From NCBI GenBank assembly GCA_015698045.1, contig BLAL01000086.1, positions 248,001 to 312,000 of the forward strand: a stretch of 64,000 bases of DNA, written 5' to 3'. Position numbers and translations under genes: made by a program. Origin of the DNA: Rhizophagus clarus. Taxonomy: Eukaryota > Glomeromycota > Glomeromycetes > Glomerales > Glomeraceae. Positions 1 to 11,489 of the stretch are shown in pieces. Under the pieces are notes generated by a model. The model did no database searches, was not told the origin of the DNA, and was given only the letters and a program-made list of their open reading frames with translations. Position 1 is the first letter of the stretch, and each line of letters begins with the position of its first letter.

Positions 1-282
1 CGCCATATAGGTACGAAGTACAAATGCAGGTGCATTCAAGCAGTGGTTAGCAAGGTGTTCTTCAAGAACTGGTGTTTCTCCTCGCTTCTATTTTGTTGAG
101 CAATATTTACATTCTGCTCCAAATTTTCCAGGTGATATAGCTTCTTTCCTTTCAAAATGAAGCCATATTTCTCTTAAAGGACGTCCACCAATACTTTTTC
201 CCTTGTTTTTATTACTTTTGGATGATTGAACTTGTGGAATGACAAGTTTTGTATTGTCAACAATAACTAAATCATTAGACAC
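1..282 (-). pseudogene. BED zinc-finger fragment of a hAT-type transposase, cut by the window edge
   Basis: The minus-strand frame opens at ATG 280-282. It encodes a basic, Asn/Ser/Lys-rich leader, then a BED-finger-like segment: a Trp and Phe pair (WLHFER), a Cys-x2-Cys pair (CKYC), and downstream an EEHLANHC stretch supplying the His/Cys ligands. BED fingers bind DNA at the N-terminus of many hAT transposases and their domesticated relatives. A TAG at 88-90 interrupts the frame between the Cys pair and the His pair, yet the same frame stays open to the window edge, so this looks like a recently stopped copy. A host BED-domain gene cannot be excluded because the catalytic part lies outside the window. 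Confidence 0.6.
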
Positions 283-956
283 ATCTATTTCGTGTGAGTA
301 GTTTTGTTATAAATTTAAAACAAGATAAGAGGTGTATTAAAAAACTCTTCACTATAATTATATAACCAAACTACCCCTGAATGAATTACATTTTGTTTAA
401 TAATTAATATATTCAGAATTTTAGAATTTATGAAATATGAATGCATCCGAATATTTAGAGAAAATTTTTTTAAAAAAAGATTATCAATGTAGTAGATTTT
501 TATTGGTTGAAATAATCTACCGCAGTTTGACCTTTTAGGCATAAAATTGAGTTTCAGTAACGTCAAAACCTTTTACCAATAGTTTAAATGCTTATAATCA
601 AGGTTTTGACTTTTGTCAAATCTCAAAACTGATTTTGCCCGCAACCTTAATAGGTATAAAATAGTGTAATCTTCCTTTGGCTTATTTCCTAATATATAAA
701 TTTATGAAATCTTTTTTGTGAACTAAATTTGTTTATAAATCCAGAAAATATATCAAAATTTAATATTAAATTTAAACTTAAAATCAAGTTGGGTTCAAAT
801 TCTATTAACATATTTGCTTTACCCAAATTTTTTGTTTCCAAGTTAAAGAAGAATACCATTATTGTTAACACGCTGGCTGATTTTAATCTTAAATAATATA
901 ACAAAAAAAGTATGCCATTCAGTTTGTCTCTAAAAAACCCTATGAATATCAAGGAC
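283..956. other. AT-rich non-coding stretch with one lone transposon end
   Basis: No convincing gene is seen. At about 630-649 the sequence reads GCCCGCAACCTTA. Its reverse complement matches the two ends of the 959-5617 element (AGGTTGC then a short spacer then AAAATT). It is probably the right end of another copy of the same family whose left end I could not place. Confidence 0.4.
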
Positions 957-3026
957 TAAGGTTGCCTGCTAAAATTCATCTAACCAATACCAAAAGTCAA
1001 AACTCCCTATATATATAGTGCTGAAACTTCTGAAACGTCAAAATGCTGAAACTGCTAAAACTGCTAAAACTGTTTCAGCATTTTAGTATTTTGGCATAGT
1101 TTTGGCATAACTAATACTATTACTTTATTATAGTTTTAGCATATTTCAGCATGTTAGCAGTATTTAATTTATAATGCTTATAAAATTTATTTTTTTAAAC
1201 TAAAATTTAAAATATATTAACATTTAGTACAAAAAATGTTTCATTTATTGTATTTATTACAAGTAATATAATGATAAAAAGTTAAAAACTAGAAATTAAA
1301 AACAAATTTATTTGTGACTATAGTCTAAGTGTAAGTATAATTCTTAACAAAATAAAATAAAAAGAAATGTTTCTAAATTAAAAGAAATAAATTCCTAATT
1401 TTCACACATCTCTTCAACCTACTATTTCAGAGTTTCAGAAAGTTCAAATTCAGAAGCTGTATCTAAAGTAAAAAACTAAAAGAAATATTAATAACATTTC
1501 CAATTAAAAATTCTCCCTTCTTATTATGCTTACAATTCTATATGAAATATCTGAAAGTTTGAAGTTAAGAGGAAATCCTAAGAAAGAAAAAATGAAAGAA
1601 GCATTAGATTATATATTTCTAATTAAAAAAAAGTTCATCAGTTTTTTCTTACTTTAATCTTAAAGCCTGTTTTATAATTTTGTTTAACAATCCTACAGAA
1701 AAGAAAAGAAGAAACATTAGAAATGTCTCTCTTAAGAAAAAGAAAAACTCATCATCTTCCAGCTTACCTTGAATACCTTTATATTCTAGATCAAAATTCA
1801 GATCCAAGAAATTATCCCCTAAAGAAAAAACGTTAATGAAGTTTCAAAATCAAAAAAAAAATGAAAATCCTTCTTACTTTTCATATTCTAAAAGTCTGAA
1901 AAGGTATTCCCTAAAAAAAAAAAAGCAAAAGGAGTGTTAATATTGTTCTAAAAACAAAAAAAATTATGAAACTTCTAATTCTTGGCTTATCTTCATATGT
2001 GAGTTGAGGCAAATTATTATCTGAACTTTCACTAGCAGAAAATACAGGAATAATATTTTAGGCTAAAATCCAGATTTAAGAAGACATTTCTAAAGAAAAA
2101 AGAAAAAGAACGTTAATAACATTTCAAAGACTAAAAAAAGAGATCTCCTTTTTCTTTCATTTTTTAAAAATCCAAAAAAAATTCTACATCCTAACTTACT
2201 TTTGAAACTCAAACCAAAATCCAGATTCAGGAAGGCTTAACATATTGCTGTAAAACTATGAAGTGACTGTAAGAATGTTGTTACCAAATGCCAAAGGCTT
2301 ATTAAATATAAGTATAGGCAGTGGTAAATTTCTTGCTTCACTAAATCTGCTACTACCAGATATTTGCATGACAGAAGGTTAGATTCTCAACATTGCTCTA
2401 AAATTAAAGTACCTAAAAGGATTAAAAAGAAAAATATTTTTTTTTTTAAAAAAAAAATAATTTAATCAGATTATCAATCCGGTCATCTATGTAAATCTAG
2501 ATGATCCATTTTTTATTAGAGCATATCTCTACTATTATCAGATCTGAAATAAAAAAAAAATAAAAAAATTTATACACTCCTACGTTAAAAGTTTAGAACC
2601 ACCCAATAAATTGTAAAAAAAATGGGTTTTTTAAACTAACTAACATTTTATTTAACTATAAAAATTCATTTATAATTACTTTAATAAATAAAGAACAATT
2701 TTTTATTATTATAAAAATAGAAAAAAAAATTATCAGTAATTTAGTAACCAATATATTCATATGATCACGTGATCTATATGTATATCACGTGATTTTTCAA
2801 AAGAAAAGAAAAATCATATAAAAATAAAAAATAAAAAAAACTTTTTTTATTAAACTTTTTGCTATATATAACATAACAAAAAAATTTTCTGACCTATAAC
2901 TCCATAAAATAAAAATTAAGTTAATATTAAAGTTTTTTAATAAAAATGCATAATTTTTAGTAAAAATGCAAATAAAAAAAATCAATTTATGAAACCTACA
3001 TTATAAAAATATAATAAAAACATTCC

Positions 3027-4063
3027 TCAATATCTTGTGAGATATCCACGAGCTTTTATAACTGCATCTATTCTATGATTTATACTTTCTACAAGCTTTT
3101 GGTAAATCTCACATGAAATTTCCAATTAACATTCTTGAAGAAGTGCCTCTAATTCTCTTAAATTTTTAGGATTATTTTGCTTTACTCTTATGCATCTTTC
3201 AAGCTCATCCCATAAATGCTCGATAAGGTTTAGGTCAGGACTTTGTCCTGGTCATAGTAGCAAATTTATTTCTATTTCTTTACAAAATTCTCTTGTTCTT
3301 GCACTAGTGTGAATTGGTACATTGTCTTGTTAGAACAAATAATCACCATTTTCTTCTTCAAATTTTTCCAAAAATGGGATCATGTGATAACCAAGTATCT
3401 CTTCTATATATCTTTCACTATTAACTCAACCATCAATTTTTACTAAAGGACCCAACCCAAACCATGAAAAACAGCCCCATATCATAATTCATAACCCCAC
3501 CTCCACCATGCTTTATGGTTGGAACAAGGCAATTAATATCATATTTTTCTCTTTAAAGATATCAAACCCAGATTTTTCCATCATTCTAAAACATAATAAC
3601 TCGAGATTCATCACTTCATACTATTTTTTTCCAATCATTTAAGGTCCATGAACATTTTTTGTGAGCCTAATTTAATCTTATTTTTCGATTCTGCTCACTA
3701 ACACAGGGTTTTTTCAGAACTACACAACTATTATAGCCCATTTTATACAATGTTCGTTGTATAGTATGTCTGCCTACATCATTTTTAATGGATTCTGTAA
3801 AAATTTTTCTTATTTTTTCCTCAGGTTCATGGTAATTTTTATTAATAATGGCTTTAAGATGCCATTTATTCTGTTCAGTTAATTTCTTAGAATGGCCACT
3901 TCTGGGAACAACAGTGACAGCACCAGTTTCATGATATTTTATTATTATATTATAAACTATAGTTTTACCATAGCCTGTTTTTGTTGAAATAACTCTCTCA
4001 GAGTCATCTGCCTCATAAAAACTGATAACTTTTTCACATTCAAAATCTATTAGTTCTTTTTTT
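3027..4063 (-). pseudogene. Tc1-type DDE transposase, decayed
   Basis: On the minus strand the reading begins near 4063 with a helix-turn-helix-like segment (STKTGYGKTIVYNII). It continues through a basic linker (RSGHSKKLTEQ) and into a DDE_3 core. The first acid lies in SDESRV, followed by KHGGGGVM. The second acid lies in QDNVPIHTSAR, and the third in SPDLNLIEHLWDELE. The C-terminus ends RGYLTRY with TGA at 3027-3029. These are the hallmark blocks of Tc1 transposases, which cut and paste at TA. Several in-frame stops interrupt it, several at expected Trp codons (for example a TGA just before the PGQSPDLN block), so it is inactive. Confidence 0.85.
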
Positions 4064-4303
4064 TTAACTATTTTTTAAAAAAATAAAAAAAAACAAAGCT
4101 AAAACCTTGTGTAATAATATTACTAATATATATATATTATAAATAGTTTTTGTTTATATTACACAAATATGTAATTATTACTGTTTAAGTATTGTTTATG
4201 CAGATCGTTTGCAGATCTTACACAGGTTGAAATTAGTTAAATAGGGTATCAATAGGGTATCAATAGGTTATCAATCGGCTATCAATAGGTTACCCTATTG
4301 ATA

Positions 4304-5013
4304 AGGATGGTGCCGCAAATAAGCAATTGCGGAATAATTGCGATTTACGGTATTGCGGAACATTGCGAATTTTTAAACCTAAATATCCGCAATTCCGCAA
4401 TCCGCAATTGTCCGCAATTCCGCAAATATTCCGCAATTTCGCAAAGTACCGCAATTCAATTGCGGAATAATTGCGGAATTGCGGCACATTTGCGGAATTG
4501 CGATACATTTGCGGAATTGCAATTTCGCTAAAGCAATCCAAAAAAACGTTGCGAAACGTTTTTTTTAATTAAATATACTTTGAAAAAACGTTTCGCAACG
4601 TTTTTTCTTTAAATTAATTAAAAAATGTTGCGAAACATTTTTTTTTAATTAAATATACTTTGAAAAAACGTTTCGCAACGTTTTTTCTTTAAATTAATTA
4701 AAAAAACGTTGCGAAACGCTTTTTATTAATTAAAATACTTTGAAAAAACGTTTCGCAACGTTTTTTCGTTAAATTAATTAAAAAAACGTTGCGAAACGTT
4801 TTTTTTAATTAAAATACTTTGAAAAAACGTTTCGCAATGTTTTTTCGTTAAATTAATTAAAAAAAACGTTGCGTAAACGTTTTTTTTATTAAATCGGTTC
4901 GGTAAACTGCCAAAACCGATCAGGTGAATTGCGGAATTGCGGTTCACTAACCGCAATTCAACTCCAAAATCCGCAATATTGCGGATTTGATAAATCAATT
5001 GCGGCACCATCCT
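4304..5013. mobile_element. Innermost MITE with AGGATGGTGCCGCAA inverted ends
   Basis: The ends AGGATGGTGCCGCAA and TTGCGGCACCATCCT are perfect inverted repeats flanked by TA on both sides (4302-4303 and 5014-5015). The left third is made of short 'ttgcggaat' motifs in both orientations. The centre (about 4540-4890) is a tandem-inverted array built on AACGTTGCGAAACGTT separated by 'ttaattaaa' spacers. Open frames over it are repeat artefacts. Confidence 0.75.
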
Positions 5014-5026
5014 TACCTATTGATAG

Positions 5027-5210
5027 CCTATTGAACTTGCGCCATAATCCGTCACCAATCAGGCAGGCTGATTGATAACCTATTGATACCCTATTAATAC
5101 CCTATTTAATAAAAATACCAATAGGATACTAATAGGTTATCAATAAGTTATCAATCGGCTATCAATCAGCCTGCCCGATTGGTGACAGATTATGGCGCAA
5201 GTTCAATAGG
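5027..5210. repeat. 184-bp palindrome with CCTATTGAACTTGCGCC arms
   Basis: The left arm runs from CCTATTGAACTTGCGCC through TAATC to CAGGC. The right arm is its near-perfect reverse complement, ending GGCGCAAGTTCAATAGG. The centre carries further inverted AATAGGTTATC motifs. It lies inside the right arm of the 4221-5294 element and may be a small element in its own right. Confidence 0.6.
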
Positions 5211-5617
5211 CTACCAATAGGGTAGCTTATTGATAGCCGATTGATAACCTATTGATACTCTATTGATACCCTATTTAACTAATTTCGACCTGTGTTAGGG
5301 GATGGTCCTAAACTTTTGGCGTGAAAGTGTACATAATATTTTATTATTTTTTCATTTTTTTTAAAAAAATAACTTTATTTTTTAAAAAAAAGAATAAAGG
5401 TTATATGGGTTTATAACTGATATCAAAATCTGATTATAATAACAGAATGCCAAAACTATAAGTCTATCATATGATATATTATGCTGAAATGCTAAAATAG
5501 GTTTGGCAGTTTCAGTAATTACGGCATTTTGGTATTTTTAGGTGCTTGTTAAAACTTAGTTTCAGTAGTTTTAACAGTTTCAGTATGCTGAAACTCCCTA
5601 ATTTTGGTAAGCAACCT

Positions 5618-6117
5618 TAGATAAATTACAATAAAATTTTAATTTATTTTTAGGAATTGTATAAAAAATATATATACAGTATGATACAACTAGGGATCAA
5701 TAAAAAAAATATTTTAATCAATCTACGTTAAAAAAATAAATTAGCTGATAAAAAAAAATTTTTTACATTAAAAAAATAAAAAATTTCACATTAAGAAAAT
5801 CCATTTACCTTTTTTTTATTATAGAAGTTAAATTAAGCATACAGTAATAAATAAATTAACATATCCTTATATAATATATATTTACCGTTTAATACTATAA
5901 TTTTTTTTAAAAAACAATCAATCTATACAAGAAAACAATTATTTTAATATATAATTAAAACAGTCTACATAAAGAAAAATTATCACTTATAAGTCACCAA
6001 AAAAGAAAGTATAATATTAATTTTTTTAAAATACTTTAATAATTCTTATTCTTTGAACGCTAGAAAAAAAGAATAAGAAAAATTGGTGAAAATATTTTAA
6101 AAACAATATTTGTGGAT
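5618..6117. other. AT-rich spacer, nothing recognised
   Basis: A/T-rich single-copy-looking sequence with homopolymer runs and short open frames only. I see no gene, RNA or clear repeat. Confidence 0.5.
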
Positions 6118-6119
6118 TA

Positions 6120-7997
6120 GAGATGCAATCTGGATGAGATTTTACGATCCGTGATCTGATTTAGATCGATCTGGATTCATCCAACAGATTCCAAATCAAT
6201 CCAGAATTTTTTTTACAAAAAATAAAATATTTGGGTCAGGTCATCAAATTCATAACCCGAACTCAGGTCATGTCAGTGTTAGTTGGCTACCCGACCTGAC
6301 TGTTGACCTGACGTATATTTGGGTCAAACAAATATAAAAAAAATGCCAAATTATGTAGTTCTGGCATTTTTTTTTATTTTTAGGCATCAGAACTATTAGT
6401 TCTGGCATTTTTTTTTATTTTTACATGTAAATGCGTTAGAATTATTAGTTCTAGAGCTCCGAATAGATCGGGCAGGATCGAGTAATTGCCTTGACTCTTG
6501 TATATATAAAAAAAACTGATATAATTATTAAGTTTCAGCATGAAAAAATGCCGGTGTAATGACAGAAATCGATGGAGTCATGTGATCAAACAGATCATCA
6601 AATTGAGATAGTCAAACATTTAGTACGAAATTAATAGTTATTTTATTAATTATTAAAGTAGATCATTGATCGACGAGTATAATAGTATATAAACCCCAGT
6701 TTGTAGACTTAGTAAAAGGATGAAGCGTTAAGCATAGGTTAGATTACGAATACTTAAAAATGTAACTACCTAATTATTTAGAGATAATAAAGTTTTTAGA
6801 GAATAAACAAAGTTTATATTTGAGACAAGTAAAAGTTTAATATATTGTTTTATGGTATTTCTTATTGTGCCGGAAGTGGCAGAAGTTCGGCATGACACCG
6901 GTAATGATGGTTCTGACATTTTTTTCAATCTTTCATAACAATTTTCTTAATTGTTTTTAATAATAAAAATAATAAAAAAAATGATTTTTCTTAATTGTTT
7001 TTAATAATAAAAATAATAAAAAAAACGATTTTTCTTAATCGTTTTTAATAATAAAAATAATAAAAAAAACGATTTTTCTTAATCATTTTTAAAATAAAAA
7101 TAATAAAAAAAAAATGATTTTTCTTGATCGTTTTTAATAAAAATATTAAAAAAAAACGATTTTTCTTGATCATTTTTAATAAAAATATTAAAAAAAAAAT
7201 GATTTTTCTTAATTGTTTTTAATAAAAATATTAAAAAAAATGATTTTTCTTAATTGTTTTTAATAATAAAGTAATAAAAAAAATGATTTTTCTTGATCGT
7301 TTTTAATAATATTAAAAAAATGATTTTCTTAATCGTTTTTAATAATATTAAAAAAATGATTTTCTTAATCGTTTTTAATAATATTAAAAAAATGATTTTC
7401 TTAATCGTTTTAATAATATTAAAAAAAATGATTTTCTTAATTGTTTTTAATAATCGTTTTTAATAATGAAAAAATTGTTAAAGCCAGAATTATAGTTTCA
7501 GCATTTTTTAATCAACATTACATATAAAACGCCGGAACTGTGAGTTTTGGCATTTTTTTTATTTTTACATGTATATATGCGCTGGAACTAATAGTTCTGG
7601 CATTTTTTTTATTTTTATATGTAAATGCGTCAGAACTATTAGTTCCGGTATTTTTATGCTGAAACTACCAATTTTAGGTGTTTTTTTATATATAAAATTG
7701 CAAAAAAAAACACTGAAACTGATAATTAAATATAAAAAACGTTTCAGCGTTTTTTTATATATTAAATATACTGGTTTTTTTTTATTTCAAAAATTAATTT
7801 TTTCAATCTGTTTTAATAAAGAAATAAATTTTTTTCAATTTGTTTTTCAATTTTTTAAAATTTTTTATTAAAAATTAATTTTTATAAATAAACTGGATTA
7901 TACGGATTATCCGTAATCTATCTGGATCAATCCAAATCCATGCTGAATTGGATGGATGGGCAGATTATCTGAATCCTCAGATCACAGATCGCATCTC
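6120..7997. mobile_element. TA-flanked non-autonomous element with GAGATGCRATCTG ends
   Basis: The left end GAGATGCAATCTGGATGAG and the reverse complement of the right end GAGATGCGATCTGTGATCTGA share their first 13 bp with one mismatch. TA flanks both ends (6118-6119 and 7998-7999). Subterminal sequence repeats GGAT/ATCC words such as 'gatctggat'. The interior holds a palindromic tandem array (about 6945-7470) and four or more copies of 'agttctggcattttttt' around it. No transposase is present. Confidence 0.6.
6945..7470. repeat. Tandem palindromic repeat, about 40-60 bp units
   Basis: About eleven units alternate 'atgatttttcttaat' with 'tgtttttaataataaaaataata'. The unit shortens towards the right, where the internal 'taataaaa' part is lost. 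Adjacent units can pair with one another, so transcripts would fold into long hairpins. Confidence 0.7.
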
Positions 7998-8179
7998 TAT
8001 TTTATTTTTTATTAGTTTTGGTTTTATATTGATTTTATTATTATTTGGAATAATTTATTTAATTTTAGTTTTCTTTTTAATTTTTTGTGTTATATGATGG
8101 TGGATGTTTGAATTGGTATATTACTAGGAGCACAGTATATAGAATAGATGTGATATTTTGTATCCTCCTTTTTTTTCTA

Positions 8180-9175
8180 ATAAATACTAGTGCATTTTCA
8201 ACACCTTAAAAAGAAAAAAAAAATTATTTCTGATCTACGAATCTGATCATTGTGAAATTTTTTTTAAAAAATTCACTTGTTAAAAAATTATAATAATTTT
8301 ATTATAAAATATACATATTTTTTTTTATATTTTATAATTATATTAGTATTAATCTTATAATTTTATATATATTAATACAATAATTACTAAATATACTATT
8401 TAAATAAAATTAATTAATAAACTATTAAAATAATATTTTTTTTTTAATAATTTGAAATATTTAATATTTATCTATTATTTAATTTATAATAAAACATCTT
8501 TGCTGAAATCTTCAAATCCGCCACAATATCTTAACAATACATTTTCAACATCTTCACAATAACATCACAATTTTTTTAAATGATATCGTGACGATATATT
8601 TATGATAATCTTAACGATATCTTTTCAACATCCTCACGATATTTGAAATTTGATATCGTTCTGATATCATTTTGATATTATATCAATTTATAGTCTTGAT
8701 GTCGTGATGATGTTGAAATAGAAATTGTGATGTTATCGTAAAGTTGTTGAAAATGTTACGTTTCACTTTATAGTAATAAAGATGAGAGTCACGTGTAATT
8801 GATTGATTGGCTATATATCACATGAGTTTATTACTTTAAGATGATTCAAAACCTTATTTAAGACATTTTTTGTTTGGAACTGTGATTAACAATATAAACA
8901 AGTAACACAACGTCACTTAATTAGGAATGCTGGATTCAACATCGTTAAGATTATCATAAATATATTGTCACGATATCATTTAATATATTGTCATGATATC
9001 ATTTAAAAATTAATATTATCGTGAAGTTGTTGAAAATGTATCGTTAGGATATTATAATTATGTCGTTATGGTATCATTAAGATCGCTAAATATTTTATTG
9101 AAATATCGTGACAACATTTAAACTGTATCAGAATGATAATGAAACGTAGTAGATATATTCAATAAATTAAATCAA
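8180..9175. repeat. Cluster of palindromic repeats rich in GATATCGTGACGATATC words
   Basis: 'cattttcaacatc' motifs at about 8190, 8530 and 8625 are matched by inverted 'gttgttgaaaatgt' motifs at about 8745 and 9018. Between them lie dense words of the type ATATCGTGACGATAT. The segment 8527-8760 looks like one small palindromic element and 8925-9040 like part of another. Related words recur at 9340, 9630, 10635, 10795, 11330, 27790 and 28800. No coding sequence is seen. Confidence 0.5.
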
Positions 9176-9324
9176 TTTTAATTAGTTTAAATTAATTTGT
9201 TTATTAATTAATTAATATATATATATTTTTTATAATGCAATTATGACAATTATGATGTTTTAATTGTTATTTAATTGTTAAATATTGCGAATTACAGTAA
9301 TTAAAGGAAGAATATCCCTATCTC

Positions 9325-10835
9325 TGGATAGGATGACATAAAATAACGTGACAATATCAGTTCAACACTAATATTATATTGAAACTTATTAAAAATGTTG
9401 AATTAGAGTGTCTGGATTATGGCGCAAGTTCTACGAAATTAAAGTTATGATCGTATCTGATTAAATTAAGTCAAAACACTTGAACCTAAAAGAAACAGAA
9501 AAAACGTTATTATAACATTCCTTACAAAAAAAAGAAAAAGAAAAGAAAAAAAGAAAATTTATATATTCTTACAAAAAAAAAAAATATTAAGTTTCGCATC
9601 TCTCTCGCTAGATGATTAACATAAAACAACATGACGATATCATTATGACACTAATATTATATTGAAACTTGTTAAAAATGTTGAATTGATGAATCTAAAA
9701 GAAATAGAAGAAACATTATTATAACGTTCCTTACAAAAAAAAAAAGAAAAAGAAAGAAAAAAAGAAAATTCATATAACATTTCTTACAAAAAAAAAAGAA
9801 AAATATTAAGTTTCGCATCTCTCTCACCAGATGGTTAACATAAAATAACGTAACAATAATATTATATTGAAACTTGTTAAAAATGTTGAATTGATGAACC
9901 TAAAAGAAACAGAAGAAACGTTATTATAATGTTTCTTACAAAAAAAAAAAGAAAAAGAAAAGAAAAAAAGAAAATTCATATAACATTTCTTACAAAAAAA
10001 AAATATTACTGTATAGCGCTGCATATAGTACCCGGGGTACTATTTAAAAATGCAAGCCTAGATTAAATAGTACCTGGGGGGGTATTATATGAGGAGGAGG
10101 GTACTATAAAAAGGGGGTACATTGTAAAGGAGGTACTAATCATATGATAATATTATTAACAGTTAAGTAATCAAAAGAACTCTAACAGTTTTCAACCGCA
10201 AAATTTAAAATAAAATAAAAAACTTCAGATGTAAAATGTAAAAATTTTGTAAATTCAGAAATTATTGTAATGATGATCGCAATTCAGATCAGAATAAATC
10301 ATGAAATTCAATCGCGTTTTTCGCATTTTTATTCTGCAACTTTTATCATATAAAATGGGTTCTCGCGTTCACAAATGTCCATCTGGTACGTGATGATGTG
10401 TGATGATAATTGCGCTCCAGACTTGTAACAGTTTCCTTTCCTAGTTAGTATGAAGAATTTTTATTTAAGCTTTAATCACTAATTATATACCAGGTACTAT
10501 TCAGAAATACCCAAATGTAAACTTGAATAATACACGGGTACTATTTAGGGGGGGTACTATTTGAGAGGGGTACTGTATGCAGCGCTATACGGTAAGTTTC
10601 ACATCTCTCTCATCAGATGGTTAACATAAAACAACATGACGATATCATTATGACACTAATATTATCTTGAAACTTGTTTAAAATGTTGAATTGATAAGTT
10701 TCTGATTACGATGCAAGTTTCTGCAAAATTAAAGATACGGTCGTGCCTGGTAAATTACTTAGACATCTCTCTTTCTGAATGCTAATATAAAATAACGTGA
10801 CGATATCATTATGACACTAGAACAATCGCATTCCC
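9325..10835. repeat. Tandem repeat of about 225-280 bp, interrupted by an insertion
   Basis: At least four units share 'catctctct', 'ttaacataaaacaacatgac', 'gatatcattatgacactaat', 'attgaaacttgttaaaaatg' and 'agaaacattattataacg', then A-rich 'agaaaaagaaaagaaaaa' runs. Starts lie near 9330, 9610, 9835 and 10620, with a shorter unit near 10785. The third unit is split by the element at 10009-10592. Open frames here are low-complexity artefacts. Confidence 0.65.
10009..10592. mobile_element. 584-bp MITE with CYGTATAGCGCTGCATA ends and TA duplication
   Basis: The left end CTGTATAGCGCTGCATA and the reverse complement of the right end CCGTATAGCGCTGCATA differ at one base. Both continue into AGTACCC-like sequence. 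TA lies at 10007-10008 and 10593-10594. The host is a tandem repeat whose uninterrupted units read 'aatattaagtttcgcatc'. Here the sequence reads 'aatatta', element, 'taagtttcacatc', which is exactly a TA duplication. The interior carries direct and inverted GGTACTATTT words and no coding capacity. Confidence 0.85.
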
Positions 10836-11489
10836 AAGTATAAAAAAGAGGGAAAATAATACTATACTGAAACTTTCTTTGCATACATTCTGAATTTTGT
10901 TTGAATTTTATCGCAAATATTATTATACACTACTATTAAAAAATTTTTCTTTTTTAAAAAAAAATAATAATAAATAGATAAATAAATAAAAAAATACATC
11001 CCAAATTTCTGTTATATTGTTAAAAAATATTTCTAAACAATATTTGCACAGCAAGAGCTAAAATTTGTAAAACAATTAATATTATTATAAATAACTTTTT
11101 GTTTCGTATCTGTCAAGGTGTCGAATAAACTATTTTTCAATGTTGAGATTACGCCAGAATAAAAAATAGAAATAGACTGACAATATTAAAATGTAAGTTA
11201 TTACAGTAAAATGTAAAAAATGGAGTAGAAATAACCGGCATGCGAATGTTTTAACAAACAAACAATGATTTTGATTGGATAATCAATATAAAGTCACGTT
11301 ATCACGTAATAAGTAATGAACCGGTCACGATACCATAACGATATCAAAATGATATTGTTGCATTTATTTAATAAAAAAAAGATACTGTATCATTTTGATA
11401 TTGTTAAAACAATAATGAATTTAATGAGTAAATGTAGTATAAACTTATATGTATATTGTAAATTTATTAACATAATATTACTAATAAAG
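10836..11489. other. AT-rich spacer with one GATATC-type palindrome
   Basis: Mostly A/T-rich sequence without a gene. At about 11320-11410 'cgatatcaaaatgatattgt' and 'tatcattttgatattgtt' form an inverted repeat of the GATATC family. Confidence 0.45.

Larger units (their letters stand above)
4221..5294. mobile_element. MITE-like element with about 70-bp inverted repeats inside the Tc1 copy
   Basis: The left arm starts CACAGGTTGAAATTAG and runs through repeated AATAGGGTATC and AATCGGCTATC blocks. The reverse complement of the right arm starts CACAGGTCGAAATTAG and follows the same course for about 70 bp. TTA flanks both ends (4218-4220 and 5295-5297), a 3-bp target duplication as in PIF/Harbinger or CACTA-related elements. 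It has no coding capacity. Its arms are interrupted by the next element inward (4304-5013) and by a palindrome (5027-5210). Confidence 0.7.
2575..5329. mobile_element. Tc1/mariner element with terminal inverted repeats and TA target duplication
   Basis: The left end begins CACTCCTACG and continues with AAAAGTTTAG. The reverse complement of the right end begins CACTTTCACG with the same AAAAGTTTAG block. The repeat is about 30 bp with a few mismatches, and TA flanks both ends (2573-2574 and 5330-5331). It encodes the DDE transposase at 3027-4063. The element is 2.76 kb rather than the usual 1.2-1.7 kb because a further element (4221-5294) is inserted between the transposase and the right end. 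Confidence 0.85.
959..5617. mobile_element. Outer TA-flanked inverted-repeat element hosting three nested elements
   Basis: The left end AGGTTGCCTGCTAAAATT and the reverse complement of the right end AGGTTGCTTACCAAAATT match at 14 of 18 positions. TA flanks both ends (957-958 and 5618-5619), as expected for a Tc1/mariner-like target duplication. Just inside both ends lie repeated CTGAAAC/GTTTCAG motifs. The left interior (about 1450-2230) holds degenerate repeats of roughly 100 bp built on 'cgttaataacatttc'. No transposase belonging to this element was found, so it looks non-autonomous. A possible minus-strand coding scrap lies at about 2230-2370, but I cannot name it. The rest of the length comes from the element at 2575-5329. 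Confidence 0.6.

Noticed and set aside
4290-5010. Open frames on both strands over the inner MITE.
   Set aside because: They follow the palindromic 'ttgcggaat' and 'aacgttgcgaaacg' repeats in both orientations, with no protein-like composition.
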